In this document: piece by piece, positions 40,576 to 49,200 of the stretch
Layout of the letters: each line of letters starts with the position of its first letter
Numbering within the stretch: position 1 is the first letter of the stretch
NCBI GenBank assembly: GCA_011957885.1
Contig: BLMO01000113.1
Location: forward strand, 29,909 to 93,908
Direction of reading: 5' to 3'
From: Clostridiales bacterium
Lineage (GTDB): Bacteria; Bacillota; Clostridia; Oscillospirales; CAG-272
Length of the DNA: 64,000 nt
Notes under the pieces: generated by a model
Databases searched by the model: none
What the model was told of the DNA's origin: nothing
The model's input: the letters and a program-made list of their open reading frames with translations, nothing else
Made by a program: the position numbers and the translations under genes

Positions 40576-42978
40576 ATGAAGTATGATTTCAAACAAATAG
40601 AAAAAAAATGGCAGCAAAAATGGGAGCAGGCCGGTGCGTTTCATGCACAGGATTTTAGTGAAAAGCCTAAGTTTTATGCTTTGGTAGAATTTCCATATCC
40701 CAGCGGAGCCGGCATGCACGTGGGACATATCAAGGCTTATATCGGACTTGAAGTGGTTTCCCGCAAACGGCGGATGCAGGGCTATAACGTTCTGTTTCCT
40801 ATAGGATTTGACGCATTTGGTCTGCCTACTGAAAACTATGCTGTGAAAACCAAAATACATCCCCGAAAGGTTACTGACGCCAACATTAAAAAGTTTACGC
40901 AGCAGTTGAAGCGAGTGGGCTTTTCTCTGGATTGGAGCCGTGTGGTCGATACGACAGAAGAGGATTATTATAAGTGGACCCAGTGGATTTTCTTGAAAAT
41001 GCTGGATCACGGTCTGGTGTTCCGGGATAAGGCGCTGGTAAATTACTGCCCCAGCTGTAAGGTGGTATTATCCAACGAAGATTCTCAAGGCGGTAAATGT
41101 GATATCTGCCACAGTGAAGTGGTGCAGAAATCAAAAGACGTTTGGTACTTACGAATCACAGAATATGCAGATAAATTGCTGGAAGGTTTGGAAGAAGTAG
41201 ATTATCTTCCAAATGTGAAACAGCAGCAGATCAACTGGATCGGCAAATCTACCGGTGCTTTGGTGGATTTTTCCATTGCGGAAATAGATGAAACACTTAC
41301 TGTGTATACGACCCGTCCGGATACTCTGTTCGGCGTTACCTTTATGGTTATGGCGCCGGAGCATCCGGTGATCGACGCAAATGCGGATAAAATTGCCAAT
41401 ATGGCAGAAATTGAGGCATACCGTGCAGAGTGCGCCAAGAAAACGGAATTTGAACGTACCCAGCTGAATAAAGATAAAACTGGTGTGCGTATCGAAGGAC
41501 TGTCTGCGGTAAATCCGGTGAATGGCAAGAAAATTCCCATTTATATTTCCGATTACGTTATGATGGGATACGGCACCGGTGCCATTATGGCTGTGCCGGC
41601 GCATGATCAGCGCGACTATGACTTTGCCAAAAAATTCGGTATAGATATTATCGAAGTCATCAAAGGCGGAGACGTATCCAAGGAAGCGTATACCGGTGAA
41701 GGCGAAATGGTCAACTCCGGGTTTTTAAATGGATATACCAATAAAAAAGAATCTATCAAAAAAGCAATTGCTGAACTGGAAAAAATGGGCAAGGGCAAAG
41801 CAGGCGTACAGTACAAAATGAAGGACTGGGCGTTTAACCGTCAGCGTTACTGGGGTGAGCCGATTCCTGTCATTCACTGTGACAAATGCGGAATCGTAGG
41901 CGTTCCTTATGAAGAACTGCCGCTCCGTTTGCCTGAGATGGAAAACTTTGAACCGGGTACAGAGGGTGAAAGTCCTCTTGCAAAAATAGATTCCTTTGTT
42001 CACTGCAAATGCCCGAAATGCGGCGGAGAAGCACGCAGAGAAACTGATACAATGCCCCAGTGGGCAGGATCCTCCTGGTATTTTCTGCGGTACATGGATC
42101 CCCACAATAAAGAATGCCTTGCGGATCCGAAAAAGCTGGAATATTGGTCTCCTGTAGATTGGTACAATGGCGGTATGGAGCATGTAACCCGTCATATGAT
42201 TTATTCTCGTTTCTGGCACCGTTTCCTGTATGATATCGGCGTGGTTCCAACAAAGGAGCCCTATGCAAAGCGTACTGCACAGGGGCTGATTCTGGGACCG
42301 GACGGCGATAAAATGAGCAAGTCCAAGGGCAATGTGGTGGATCCCAACGATGTAGTAGATGCATACGGTGCGGACGTGCTGCGGTTGTATGTGCTGTTTA
42401 TGGGCGACTATGAAAAAGCAGCGCCTTGGTCTGAAAAAAGTGTGAAGGGCTGCAAGCGTTTTCTGGATCGTACAGCAGGACTTATGGAGCTGGTAAAGGG
42501 AACTGGTGTAACGCCGGCGCTGGAGGCCTCCTTCCATAAGACTGTAAAGAAAGTGACAGAAGATATTGAAGGCATGAAGTTCAATACGGCGATTGCCGCA
42601 ATGATGTCTCTGATTAACGAAATATACGATGTCGGCAGTCTTACAGTAGACGAAATGAAAACCTTTGCTGCACTTCTTTGCCCATTTGCGCCTCATATCA
42701 GCGAGGAAATCTGGGAGCAGTGCGGGGAAAAGAATCTTTTGTCGTTGAGCGATTGGCCCACCTATGATGCATCCAAAACGGTGGACGATACAATCGAGAT
42801 CGCAGTGCAGATTTGCGGAAAGCTCCGCGCCACAATTCAGATTCCCCGTGAGGCAGATCAGGCAACAGCAATTGCCGCTGCCAAAGCAGAGGGAAAAGTG
42901 CAGGCTGCTTTAGAAGGTAAAACCATCGTGAAGGAAATCTACGTGCCCGGAAGGATTGTCAATATTGTTGCAAAGTGA
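40576..42978 (+). CDS. leuS: leucyl-tRNA synthetase
   Basis: 800 residues, the usual bacterial length. The catalytic HIGH-type motif is in PYPSGAGMHVGHIKAYIG (HVGH), the zinc-type insert has CPSCKVVLSNED and CDICHSEVV, the CP1 editing domain follows (STGALVDFSIAEIDE, TTRPDTLFGVTFMVMAPEH), and the KMSKS loop is GDKMSKSKGNVVDPND (near 578). It charges tRNA-Leu in the cytosol. No T-box leader is present in the 45 bp after rsfS, so expression depends on the upstream operon. Confidence 0.97.
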   Translation: MKYDFKQIEKKWQQKWEQAGAFHAQDFSEKPKFYALVEFPYPSGAGMHVGHIKAYIGLEVVSRKRRMQGYNVLFPIGFDAFGLPTENYAVKTKIHPRKVTDANIKKFTQQLKRVGFSLDWSRVVDTTEEDYYKWTQWIFLKMLDHGLVFRDKALVNYCPSCKVVLSNEDSQGGKCDICHSEVVQKSKDVWYLRITEYADKLLEGLEEVDYLPNVKQQQINWIGKSTGALVDFSIAEIDETLTVYTTRPDTLFGVTFMVMAPEHPVIDANADKIANMAEIEAYRAECAKKTEFERTQLNKDKTGVRIEGLSAVNPVNGKKIPIYISDYVMMGYGTGAIMAVPAHDQRDYDFAKKFGIDIIEVIKGGDVSKEAYTGEGEMVNSGFLNGYTNKKESIKKAIAELEKMGKGKAGVQYKMKDWAFNRQRYWGEPIPVIHCDKCGIVGVPYEELPLRLPEMENFEPGTEGESPLAKIDSFVHCKCPKCGGEARRETDTMPQWAGSSWYFLRYMDPHNKECLADPKKLEYWSPVDWYNGGMEHVTRHMIYSRFWHRFLYDIGVVPTKEPYAKRTAQGLILGPDGDKMSKSKGNVVDPNDVVDAYGADVLRLYVLFMGDYEKAAPWSEKSVKGCKRFLDRTAGLMELVKGTGVTPALEASFHKTVKKVTEDIEGMKFNTAIAAMMSLINEIYDVGSLTVDEMKTFAALLCPFAPHISEEIWEQCGEKNLLSLSDWPTYDASKTVDDTIEIAVQICGKLRATIQIPREADQATAIAAAKAEGKVQAALEGKTIVKEIYVPGRIVNIVAK

Positions 42979-43006
42979 GTTTCTTTGAGAAATATCAAAA
43001 TAATAC

Positions 43007-43035
43007 TTGACAGAAAGGCGATTTTACGATAAAAT
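43007..43035 (+). promoter_or_regulatory. sigma-A promoter of rpsU
   Basis: Perfect TTGACA, 17-bp spacer, TAAAAT. Confidence 0.85.
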
Positions 43036-43086
43036 ATACAAGAAGTGTTTGCACTTCAACGGCACAAGCGAAGGGAGGGAAACAGA

Positions 43087-43263
43087 ATGGCAGAAATTAG
43101 AGTAAAAGAGAATGAAACTCTTGACAGTGCGCTCCGTCGCTTCAAGCGTCAGTGCCAGAGATCCGGTATCCAGGCCGAACTTCGCAAGAGAGAATGTTAC
43201 GAAAAGCCCAGCGTAAAGAGAAAGAAAAAGTCTGAGGCAGCAAGAAAACGTAAATACAAATAA
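43087..43263 (+). CDS. rpsU: 30S ribosomal protein S21
   Basis: 58 residues from the ATG at 43087 (GGGAGGG upstream); an upstream in-frame ATG at 43045 is not used in homologues. The chain reads [20 protein letters not shown] then [20 protein letters not shown], a normal S21 with its basic tail. It belongs to the small subunit near the anti-Shine-Dalgarno region. It has its own promoter and terminator. Confidence 0.96.
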   Translation: MAEIRVKENETLDSALRRFKRQCQRSGIQAELRKRECYEKPSVKRKKKSEAARKRKYK

Positions 43264-43271
43264 TTAGATGG

Positions 43272-43302
43272 GGCTGATCGTTTTTTATACGGTCAGCCTT
43301 TT
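43272..43302 (+). terminator. terminator of rpsU
   Basis: GGCTGATCG pairs with CGGTCAGCC (one G-U) and is followed by TTTT. Confidence 0.8.
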
Positions 43303-43325
43303 CGTTTAAAAGGATTGGTTTGAAT

Positions 43326-44273
43326 ATGAAAATAGCTATTTTAGACGCGAAAACCCTGGGAGACGATATTGATCTTGCAGGACTTGAAAGCCTTGGTGAA
43401 GTGGTTTCTTATTCCGCTACTGCTCCCAATGAGACAGCACCGCGGCTTGCAGGCGTGGATTGCGTTATTGTCAATAAAGTGCGCATAGATGCAAGCGTAT
43501 TGGCTGCGGCGGATCGTCTGAAGTTGGTATGTGTTGCCGCAACAGGATATGATAACATCCATTTGGATGACATGCAGAAAAGGGGAATCGCTGTCTGTAA
43601 TGTTGTAGGATATTCCACACACAGCGTTGCGCAGCTTACCTTGTCTATGGCGCTGTCCCTTGCAATGCATCTGTCGGCATACAACCGCTATGTAGAGAGC
43701 GGCGCATATACACAAAGCGGTGTGGCGAACTGTCTGGTTCCTGTGTACCATGAGCTTGCGGGAAAAACATGGGGTATTGTAGGCTGCGGAAATATCGGCA
43801 GACAGGTGGCTTCAGTGGCACAGGCTATGGGATGCCATGTGATCGCGTGCAAACGGACGCCGGATCCCCAGTATACCTGTGTGGATATTGATACCCTGTG
43901 CAAGCAGGCGGACGTAATTACCGTGCATACGCCTCTTACTCCGAAAACAGAAAATCTGATATCGAAAGAACGAATTGCCATAATGAAGCCGGACGCAATA
44001 TTGATCAACGTTGCCCGGGGAGCGGTGTGCGATGAGGCTGCACTGTGCGAGGCGATTCTGGAAGGGCGCCTTGGTGGACTTGGTGTGGATGTATACACGA
44101 AAGAACCGTTTCCAGCCGACAGTCCTTACAATAGAGTAATGCATAAGGATAATGTATGTCTCACCCCCCATATGGCATGGGGAGCCTATGAGGCACGAAA
44201 CAGGTGCCTGCAGGAGATTTGTTTAAATATAGAATCATTCAATCGGGGAGAGCGCAGAAACCGTTTGGTTTGA
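43326..44273 (+). CDS. D-2-hydroxyacid dehydrogenase
   Basis: 315 residues. The NAD-binding motif is GKTWGIVGCGNIGRQVA (near 150). The catalytic set is visible: Arg in LINVARGAVCDEA, Glu in VDVYTKEPFPADSP and His in CLTPHMAWGAYEA. The substrate domain at the ends shows VCVAATGYDNIHLDDMQKRG. It interconverts a 2-keto acid and a D-2-hydroxy acid (lactate, glycerate or related); the substrate is not determinable. It is alone, between the rpsU terminator and repeat copy C, with a weak ribosome site (AAAGGATTGG). Confidence 0.9.
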   Translation: MKIAILDAKTLGDDIDLAGLESLGEVVSYSATAPNETAPRLAGVDCVIVNKVRIDASVLAAADRLKLVCVAATGYDNIHLDDMQKRGIAVCNVVGYSTHSVAQLTLSMALSLAMHLSAYNRYVESGAYTQSGVANCLVPVYHELAGKTWGIVGCGNIGRQVASVAQAMGCHVIACKRTPDPQYTCVDIDTLCKQADVITVHTPLTPKTENLISKERIAIMKPDAILINVARGAVCDEAALCEAILEGRLGGLGVDVYTKEPFPADSPYNRVMHKDNVCLTPHMAWGAYEARNRCLQEICLNIESFNRGERRNRLV

Positions 44274-44361
44274 TTGCTTGCTGGGCGGATGTTGGGCAAT
44301 GTTCTTTCCGCGCAGTGCCCCAAATAAATAGATCACATTGCGGAAGAATTACTGTAAATCT

Positions 44362-44522
44362 AAAAAGCCTCCCTTGTGCAAAGGGAGGTGGCGCGCCGAA
44401 GGCGTGTCGGAGGGATTGGTTTGATAATTATTATCGGTTTAAGGAATTGCAAAGCAGCGGCGAACAATCCCTCAGCCATTCGTGAACGAATGACAGCTCC
44501 CTTTACACAAGGGAGCCTTTTA
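44362..44522. repeat. dispersed repeat, copy C (best-formed)
   Basis: A complete copy of about 160 bp. Its left arm, AAGCCTCCCTTGTGCAAAGG with the following hairpin GGCGCGCCGAAGGCGTGTC and GGAGGGATTG, is an inverted, imperfect copy of the right arm CAATCCCTC, the hairpin CATTCGTGAACGAATG, and AGCTCCCTTTACACAAGGGA. Between the arms lies a core of about 55 bp. It contains no protein gene. The interval 44274-44619 holds this element and the spoIIR promoter; otherwise nothing is seen. Confidence 0.85.
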
Positions 44523-44558
44523 ATTCGCCATATCGGTACTGAAATTTTTTTATTTTTT

Positions 44559-44587
44559 GTATAAACCGATAAACAGTGGGGAATACT
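44559..44587 (+). promoter_or_regulatory. sigma-F-type promoter of spoIIR
   Basis: GTATA (44559-44563), a 15-bp spacer and GGGAATACT (44579-44587), which matches the sigma-F -10 pattern GGnnAnAnT at every fixed base. It lies about 30 bases before the ATG. This fits the forespore-specific expression known for spoIIR. Confidence 0.7.
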
Positions 44588-44619
44588 ACCATACCAGCAA
44601 AGAAAGGTATGGTCTTATT

Positions 44620-45234
44620 ATGAAAGTAAAAGTTATGGTTTGTCTGTGCGCGTCCGTCCTTGCAGCATTTCTGTTTATGTCCGTTCTTCCAGTACATGGG
44701 GAAGAAAAAATATACAGTGATATGGTTCGTCTCCATGTGATCGCCGCTTCCGACAGTGAAGAGGATCAGGCAGTAAAACTTCTTGTGCGGGATGCGGTTC
44801 TGGAAGTGGTGGAAGGAACTGTTGAAAATGTCCAAAATCAAGAGGAAGCTGCTGCTGCCATTGAAGCTGCTAAAGATGATATTTGCATTGCAGCACAAGC
44901 GGTTTTGCAGCGGGAAGGGTTCGATTATCCTGTTTCTGTAGAGCTTGGACTGGAAAACTATCCGGAACGCGTGTATGAGGGCTTTACACTGCCAGCAGGG
45001 CAGTATACCTCTCTGCGTGTTATTCTTGACGGAGGAGAAGGGAAAAACTGGTGGTGCGTGTTATATCCACCCCTGTGCACGTCTGCTGCCGAAGAACGGG
45101 AAAAAGTGTTTATCACTGCCGGATTTACCGATGAACAGTATAAAACAATCACTGAAACCGGAAATGTAAAATATAAGGTGAAATTTAAAATTCTTGAGGT
45201 TTTGGCATCTTTGTTTGGCGGAAATGAAAATTAA
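44620..45234 (+). CDS. spoIIR: stage II sporulation protein R
   Basis: 204 residues from the ATG at 44620, which lies just after the sigma-F-like promoter; an in-frame ATG at 44557 falls within that promoter. A signal peptide (KVKVMVCLCASVLAAFLFMS) precedes the domain DMVRLHVIAASDSEEDQAVK, LLVRDAVLEVVEGTVEN and a conserved NWWCVLYPPLC. SpoIIR is exported from the forespore to the intermembrane space and triggers SpoIIGA to process pro-sigma-E in the mother cell. Its presence shows that the organism is a spore former or recently was. Confidence 0.94.
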   Translation: MKVKVMVCLCASVLAAFLFMSVLPVHGEEKIYSDMVRLHVIAASDSEEDQAVKLLVRDAVLEVVEGTVENVQNQEEAAAAIEAAKDDICIAAQAVLQREGFDYPVSVELGLENYPERVYEGFTLPAGQYTSLRVILDGGEGKNWWCVLYPPLCTSAAEEREKVFITAGFTDEQYKTITETGNVKYKVKFKILEVLASLFGGNEN

Positions 45235-45267
45235 AATAAAAAAATATAAAAAAATTGAAATAAGTTA

Positions 45268-45296
45268 TTGACAAACCCGGATTGCTGTGCTATAAT
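45268..45296 (+). promoter_or_regulatory. consensus sigma-A promoter of tRNA pair
   Basis: Perfect TTGACA, 17-bp spacer, perfect TATAAT, 12 bp before the first tRNA. Confidence 0.9.
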
Positions 45297-45308
45297 AATC
45301 AAGCGCGT

Positions 45309-45385
45309 GGCGGAATAGCTCAGCTGGCTAGAGCAATCGGTTCATACCCGATAGGTCGTGGGTTCAAGTCCAACTTCCGCTACCA
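45309..45385 (+). tRNA. tRNA-Met (CAT)
   Basis: 77 nt with encoded CCA. Acceptor GGCGGAA pairs with TTCCGCT (one G-U), the D-arm is GCTCAGCTGGCTAGAGC, and the anticodon arm ATCGG-TTCATAC-CCGAT reads CAT. The T-arm has GTTCAAGTCC. It is most likely elongator Met; a CAU tRNA whose C34 is modified to read Ile cannot be excluded. Confidence 0.93.
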
Positions 45386-45386
45386 C

Positions 45387-45461
45387 GGCCCGTTGGTCAA
45401 GCGGTCAAGACACCGCCCTTTCACGGCGGTAACGGGGGTTCGATTCCCCCACGGGTCACCA
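45387..45461 (+). tRNA. tRNA-Glu (TTC)
   Basis: 75 nt with encoded CCA. Acceptor GGCCCGT pairs with ACGGGTC, the anticodon arm CCGCC-CTTTCAC-GGCGG reads TTC, and the T-arm is GGGGGTTCGATTCCCCC. One base after tRNA-Met on the same transcript. Confidence 0.96.
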
Positions 45462-45481
45462 GTGGAAAAGTCACCGCAGGA

Positions 45482-45510
45482 AAAAACGCACTTAGGTGCG
45501 TTTTTTTCTT
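45482..45510 (+). terminator. terminator of tRNA pair
   Basis: AAAAACGCAC pairs with GTGCGTTTTT around a TTAG loop (CGCAC/GTGCG core), with a run of seven T. Confidence 0.9.
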
Positions 45511-45646
45511 TTATATAAAAAATGTGGAAATACGTACGGCATTTTGCCAAAAAATGAAATAACTATGAAAAAATTAAAAAAAGATGCAGGATTTAGCTAT
45601 CCAATCCGTAGTTAATAGATGACAATAAAAGTGGGGGAGCTGTTAT

Positions 45647-46207
45647 ATGGAAGATATTGAGATCATCGATCTGTATTGGAATCGATGTGAAGACGCCATT
45701 AGAGAAACTGACCTGAAATATGGCAAGCTTTGTAAAAATATAGCTTACAATATTCTCTCTTCTGCGGAGGACGCAGAGGAATGCGTTAACGATGCATATC
45801 TTGGAACATGGAATGCAATCCCCGATGAAAGACCTGGCTTTTTTTCTGCATTTCTGTGCAGAATTGTCCGAAATTTATCTCTAAAACGTTATGAATACGT
45901 ACATGCCCAAAAACGGAATCCTGGCGTGGTTACCTCTTTAGATGAATTGTATGCGTGTGTTTCAGAAGATGCTGCTATCGATAATGAATATGAAGATAGT
46001 GTTCTGCGAGATGCGATCGATTCTTTTCTTGAGATGCTGCATGAAGATGCGCGCAATATTTTTATAAGGCGCTACTGGTTCTTTGATCCAATTAAGGAAA
46101 TTGCCCTCCGTTACGGCATGAGCGTTAGTAAAGTGGATTCTACACTGGTGCGAACCAGAAAAAAATTCAAACAGTTTTTAATACGGGAAGGCTTTTGTGA
46201 AAAATAA
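45647..46207 (+). CDS. ECF-like sigma-70 family sigma factor
   Basis: 186 residues. Region 2 runs from YWNRCEDAIRETDLKYGKLC through EDAEECVNDAYLGTWNAIP to FLCRIVRNLSLKRYEYV. Region 4 is at 125-180 (SFLEMLHEDARNIFIRRYWF, IKEIALRYGMSVSKVDSTLV). It belongs to the clostridial ECF-like group that is usually followed by a short anti-sigma gene beginning with a cytoplasmic leader and one membrane span. Here the next gene is a giant macroglobulin with exactly such an N terminus. The ribosome site is GGGGGAG. No sigma-A promoter was recognised upstream, consistent with expression by an alternative sigma factor, perhaps itself. Confidence 0.85.
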   Translation: MEDIEIIDLYWNRCEDAIRETDLKYGKLCKNIAYNILSSAEDAEECVNDAYLGTWNAIPDERPGFFSAFLCRIVRNLSLKRYEYVHAQKRNPGVVTSLDELYACVSEDAAIDNEYEDSVLRDAIDSFLEMLHEDARNIFIRRYWFFDPIKEIALRYGMSVSKVDSTLVRTRKKFKQFLIREGFCEK

Positions 46208-46282
46208 ACTGCCGCTTCATGAATCGAAATTTCGTTTTGCTGATTCGCGAATGCGATTTTCAGAAAGGTAAGGTATTACGGC

Positions 46283-49200
46283 ATGAAAAAGAAGGATATG
46301 GATAGAATGATCAGCCTTATTGGTGATGAAAAGCTTACAGCAAGTGAAGCTGCCGGTAAGCGTAAAATTCCATGGAAGCAAATGACGGCTGTCGCTGCCT
46401 GCGCAGTAGTACTCTTATCTTCAGCGTTTGTTTATGCTAAATTGCGCACATCCAAACCAGAAAAACCGGGCAATCCTGTTATAGAAATGCCAAGCGATTC
46501 CCCCGCAGAACTGCGGATTTTAAGCACCAGCGCAACTACATATTATTCCTCCAGTCTGATTGCGAACGACACCGGGTTTATGATCCAAACGGAGAACGGT
46601 TCAAAGGAAAAATTGGAAGAGTCTATATATCTGGAGCCCCCGGTGGACTATACGATTGAGAAAATAGATGAGAATGCGTTCCTTCTAAAGCCTGAAGAAT
46701 CGTTTCCGGATAATACGGTGATCCATTTGGCGCAGATCAAAAACGAAAAAGTAACCGACAGTTGGGCATATCAGACAAAAAATGATCTGACCGTTTCAGA
46801 AACATATCCTCGGGATGGCGCGCTTGCTGTTTCGCCGGAAAGCGTTCTGGAAATTGTGCTGTCCTATGGAGATGTGGAGAATTTTGACGACTATGTTTCA
46901 ATCACTCCTGAGATTTCCGGCTCTTGGGCACATATTGGAAAAACATGGCGCTTTACACCGGATCAGCCACTTGAAAAGGGCACCAGGTACACCGCCAGTA
47001 TCCGGGAAGGATATCATAATGACAGCGTGACAAACACAGTGCCCTCCAGCTTTTCTTTCAATGTTTTTGACAATGATGAAGAAAACACCGCTTACGAAAT
47101 TGATTTGTATAAACCGGTGCACATAACTCGGGATGAAATTTACACCTTCCGCCCCGGGGAAGCCGTATCAATTCCGTTTCATCCGGTAAAAGATAGGCAT
47201 GCGCAGATTTCACATATCAGTATGGAGCAGCTGCACAGTGCGAAGGATTTTATTGCAAAACTGCTGGATGAGAATGCACAGGTGGAGAGTACGTCTTTGG
47301 GGGATTTGTCTTTCACTTGGCAGAACCTGTCTCTTCAGGGGAATGCAGAAGATACTGTAGTATTTGATGATACGCTGCCGGAAGGCTATTATATTGCCCG
47401 TATTTATGACATGGCGGACCGGGAAAGAAGCATAGTTTTTCTTCAGGTAAACTCCATTTCCGCCTATGCTTTGGAAACGAGGGAAGAAGCCCTGATCTGG
47501 GCGGCAAAGGATGGCGTGCTTGCAGAAGGACTTTCGGTAGCTTATGATGAAAAGACAACTGAAACGGATGAAAGCGGAATCGCCCGATTTGCTCTTTGCG
47601 ATGGCAAAGAAATACGCCATGCGACAGTAGGAGCGGAAAATCCTCTGGTAATCGGTTTTTCCAGCTTTGAAGGGGAATTCTTGAACGGATATATTTATAC
47701 AGACCGGCCACTGTACCATGAAACGGATCTGATTCAAATCTGGGGTTATGTGCCGCCGGAAATGCTCCGGGAGGAAAACGCAAAGTTTACCCTTACATTG
47801 GGTGACTGGAGAGATGTGGAAGAGGAAATCCCTGTTAAACTGGATGAATTCGGTTGCTTTACTGCGACCTATCAGCTTTCAGATCATAAGGAAGATACAC
47901 TGAGCATATACTTGCGCCGGGACGGTGAATATGTGAGTTGGCGCGGTGTTGATATTAAAGATTATTCCGGACAGTATTATTCCTATGAGTTTCTTCTGGA
48001 TAAAAATTATATCCGTAATGGCGAAACGCTGGAGTTTGATGTAAAGGTTACGCATTTGAGCGGAATGCCGGCGTCCGGCAAACGGGTATATGCAGACGAT
48101 CTGACTGCGGTAACAGATGAAAACGGTATTGCACATTTTTCCATGCTTGTTCAGGAAACAATGAATGAATCCTTCAGTGGATTTCAGCCCTTCACACGAA
48201 TGGGAATCCAAATTCGAAACGGCGAGGGTACAGAATATAATAATCATATCGATTATGCAGATGTGTATGTGTTTTATTCCGATATCATCTTGAAAGATGA
48301 GATAGAAGATTCTCAATACACGATCAGCGCCTATAAGCTGAATCTGGACAGCGATATATCTGTATTGGAACCGACAGGCGGCGGACCTTATCTTGACAGC
48401 GACAGTGTGATTGCTTTGCTGGGTACGCCGATTGATCAGGCAAAGATTACTGTCCGTATGATAGAACGCAAGTATGAACGATATGCAAGAGGTTATCGAT
48501 ACAATGAATATACAAAGGAAAGTGAACCAGTATATTATCAGGAGAGCGATCCGGTGGAAACTGTCGTCCGGGAATGGACGTTGATCGGAGAAAACGGCTT
48601 CGCAACAATTGATCTCAACGACATCTCCATGAAGCAGCCGGAGGATTTCATTCGATATGTTTATGAGATGCAGCTTTTCATCGAAGACAGCAGCGGTTCC
48701 CAGTCCGGAAAAAGAATCATCAGGAATACCGGGTACAAAAGTGCTGTCAGCCACGATGGAATAGAGAAGAATTATAATCCCGGGTTTATAAAGCATGATT
48801 TACCTTATTGGGGAAATAGGGAATATTCGGTTGATACGCCGTATATCTGTTACGGCTACGAATTTTCTGTTGATAACAACGATGATGCTTACGCCAGACG
48901 GTATTCTTCCGGCGAGACAGTCTCTGTCGCACTGTATGACAAATACCATGAACAGGTCTTGGACGGACTGGTTCTCCGCGCGCTGCTGCAAAATGATGTG
49001 GTCAGCGCGGAGGTTGTTGATCCGGACACACTTTCCTTCACTTATCCTGAAAATCTTGTTCCTAATGCATATTTAGCGGGCGCATATTTTAAAGACGGCG
49101 TTTTTCATAGGATCCCGGCTGAGTTGCTGCTCTATAACGCGAAGGAAAACGCTCTTGACGTAACAGTTGCCGCCGACAAGGAAACTTACGCGCCTGGGGA

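Noticed and set aside
44557-44619. Longer SpoIIR start
   Set aside because: It lies within the sigma-F-like promoter, and the signal peptide begins properly at 44620.
45282-45518. A 78-codon frame covering the tRNA pair
   Set aside because: It is entirely explained by two well-formed tRNA genes.
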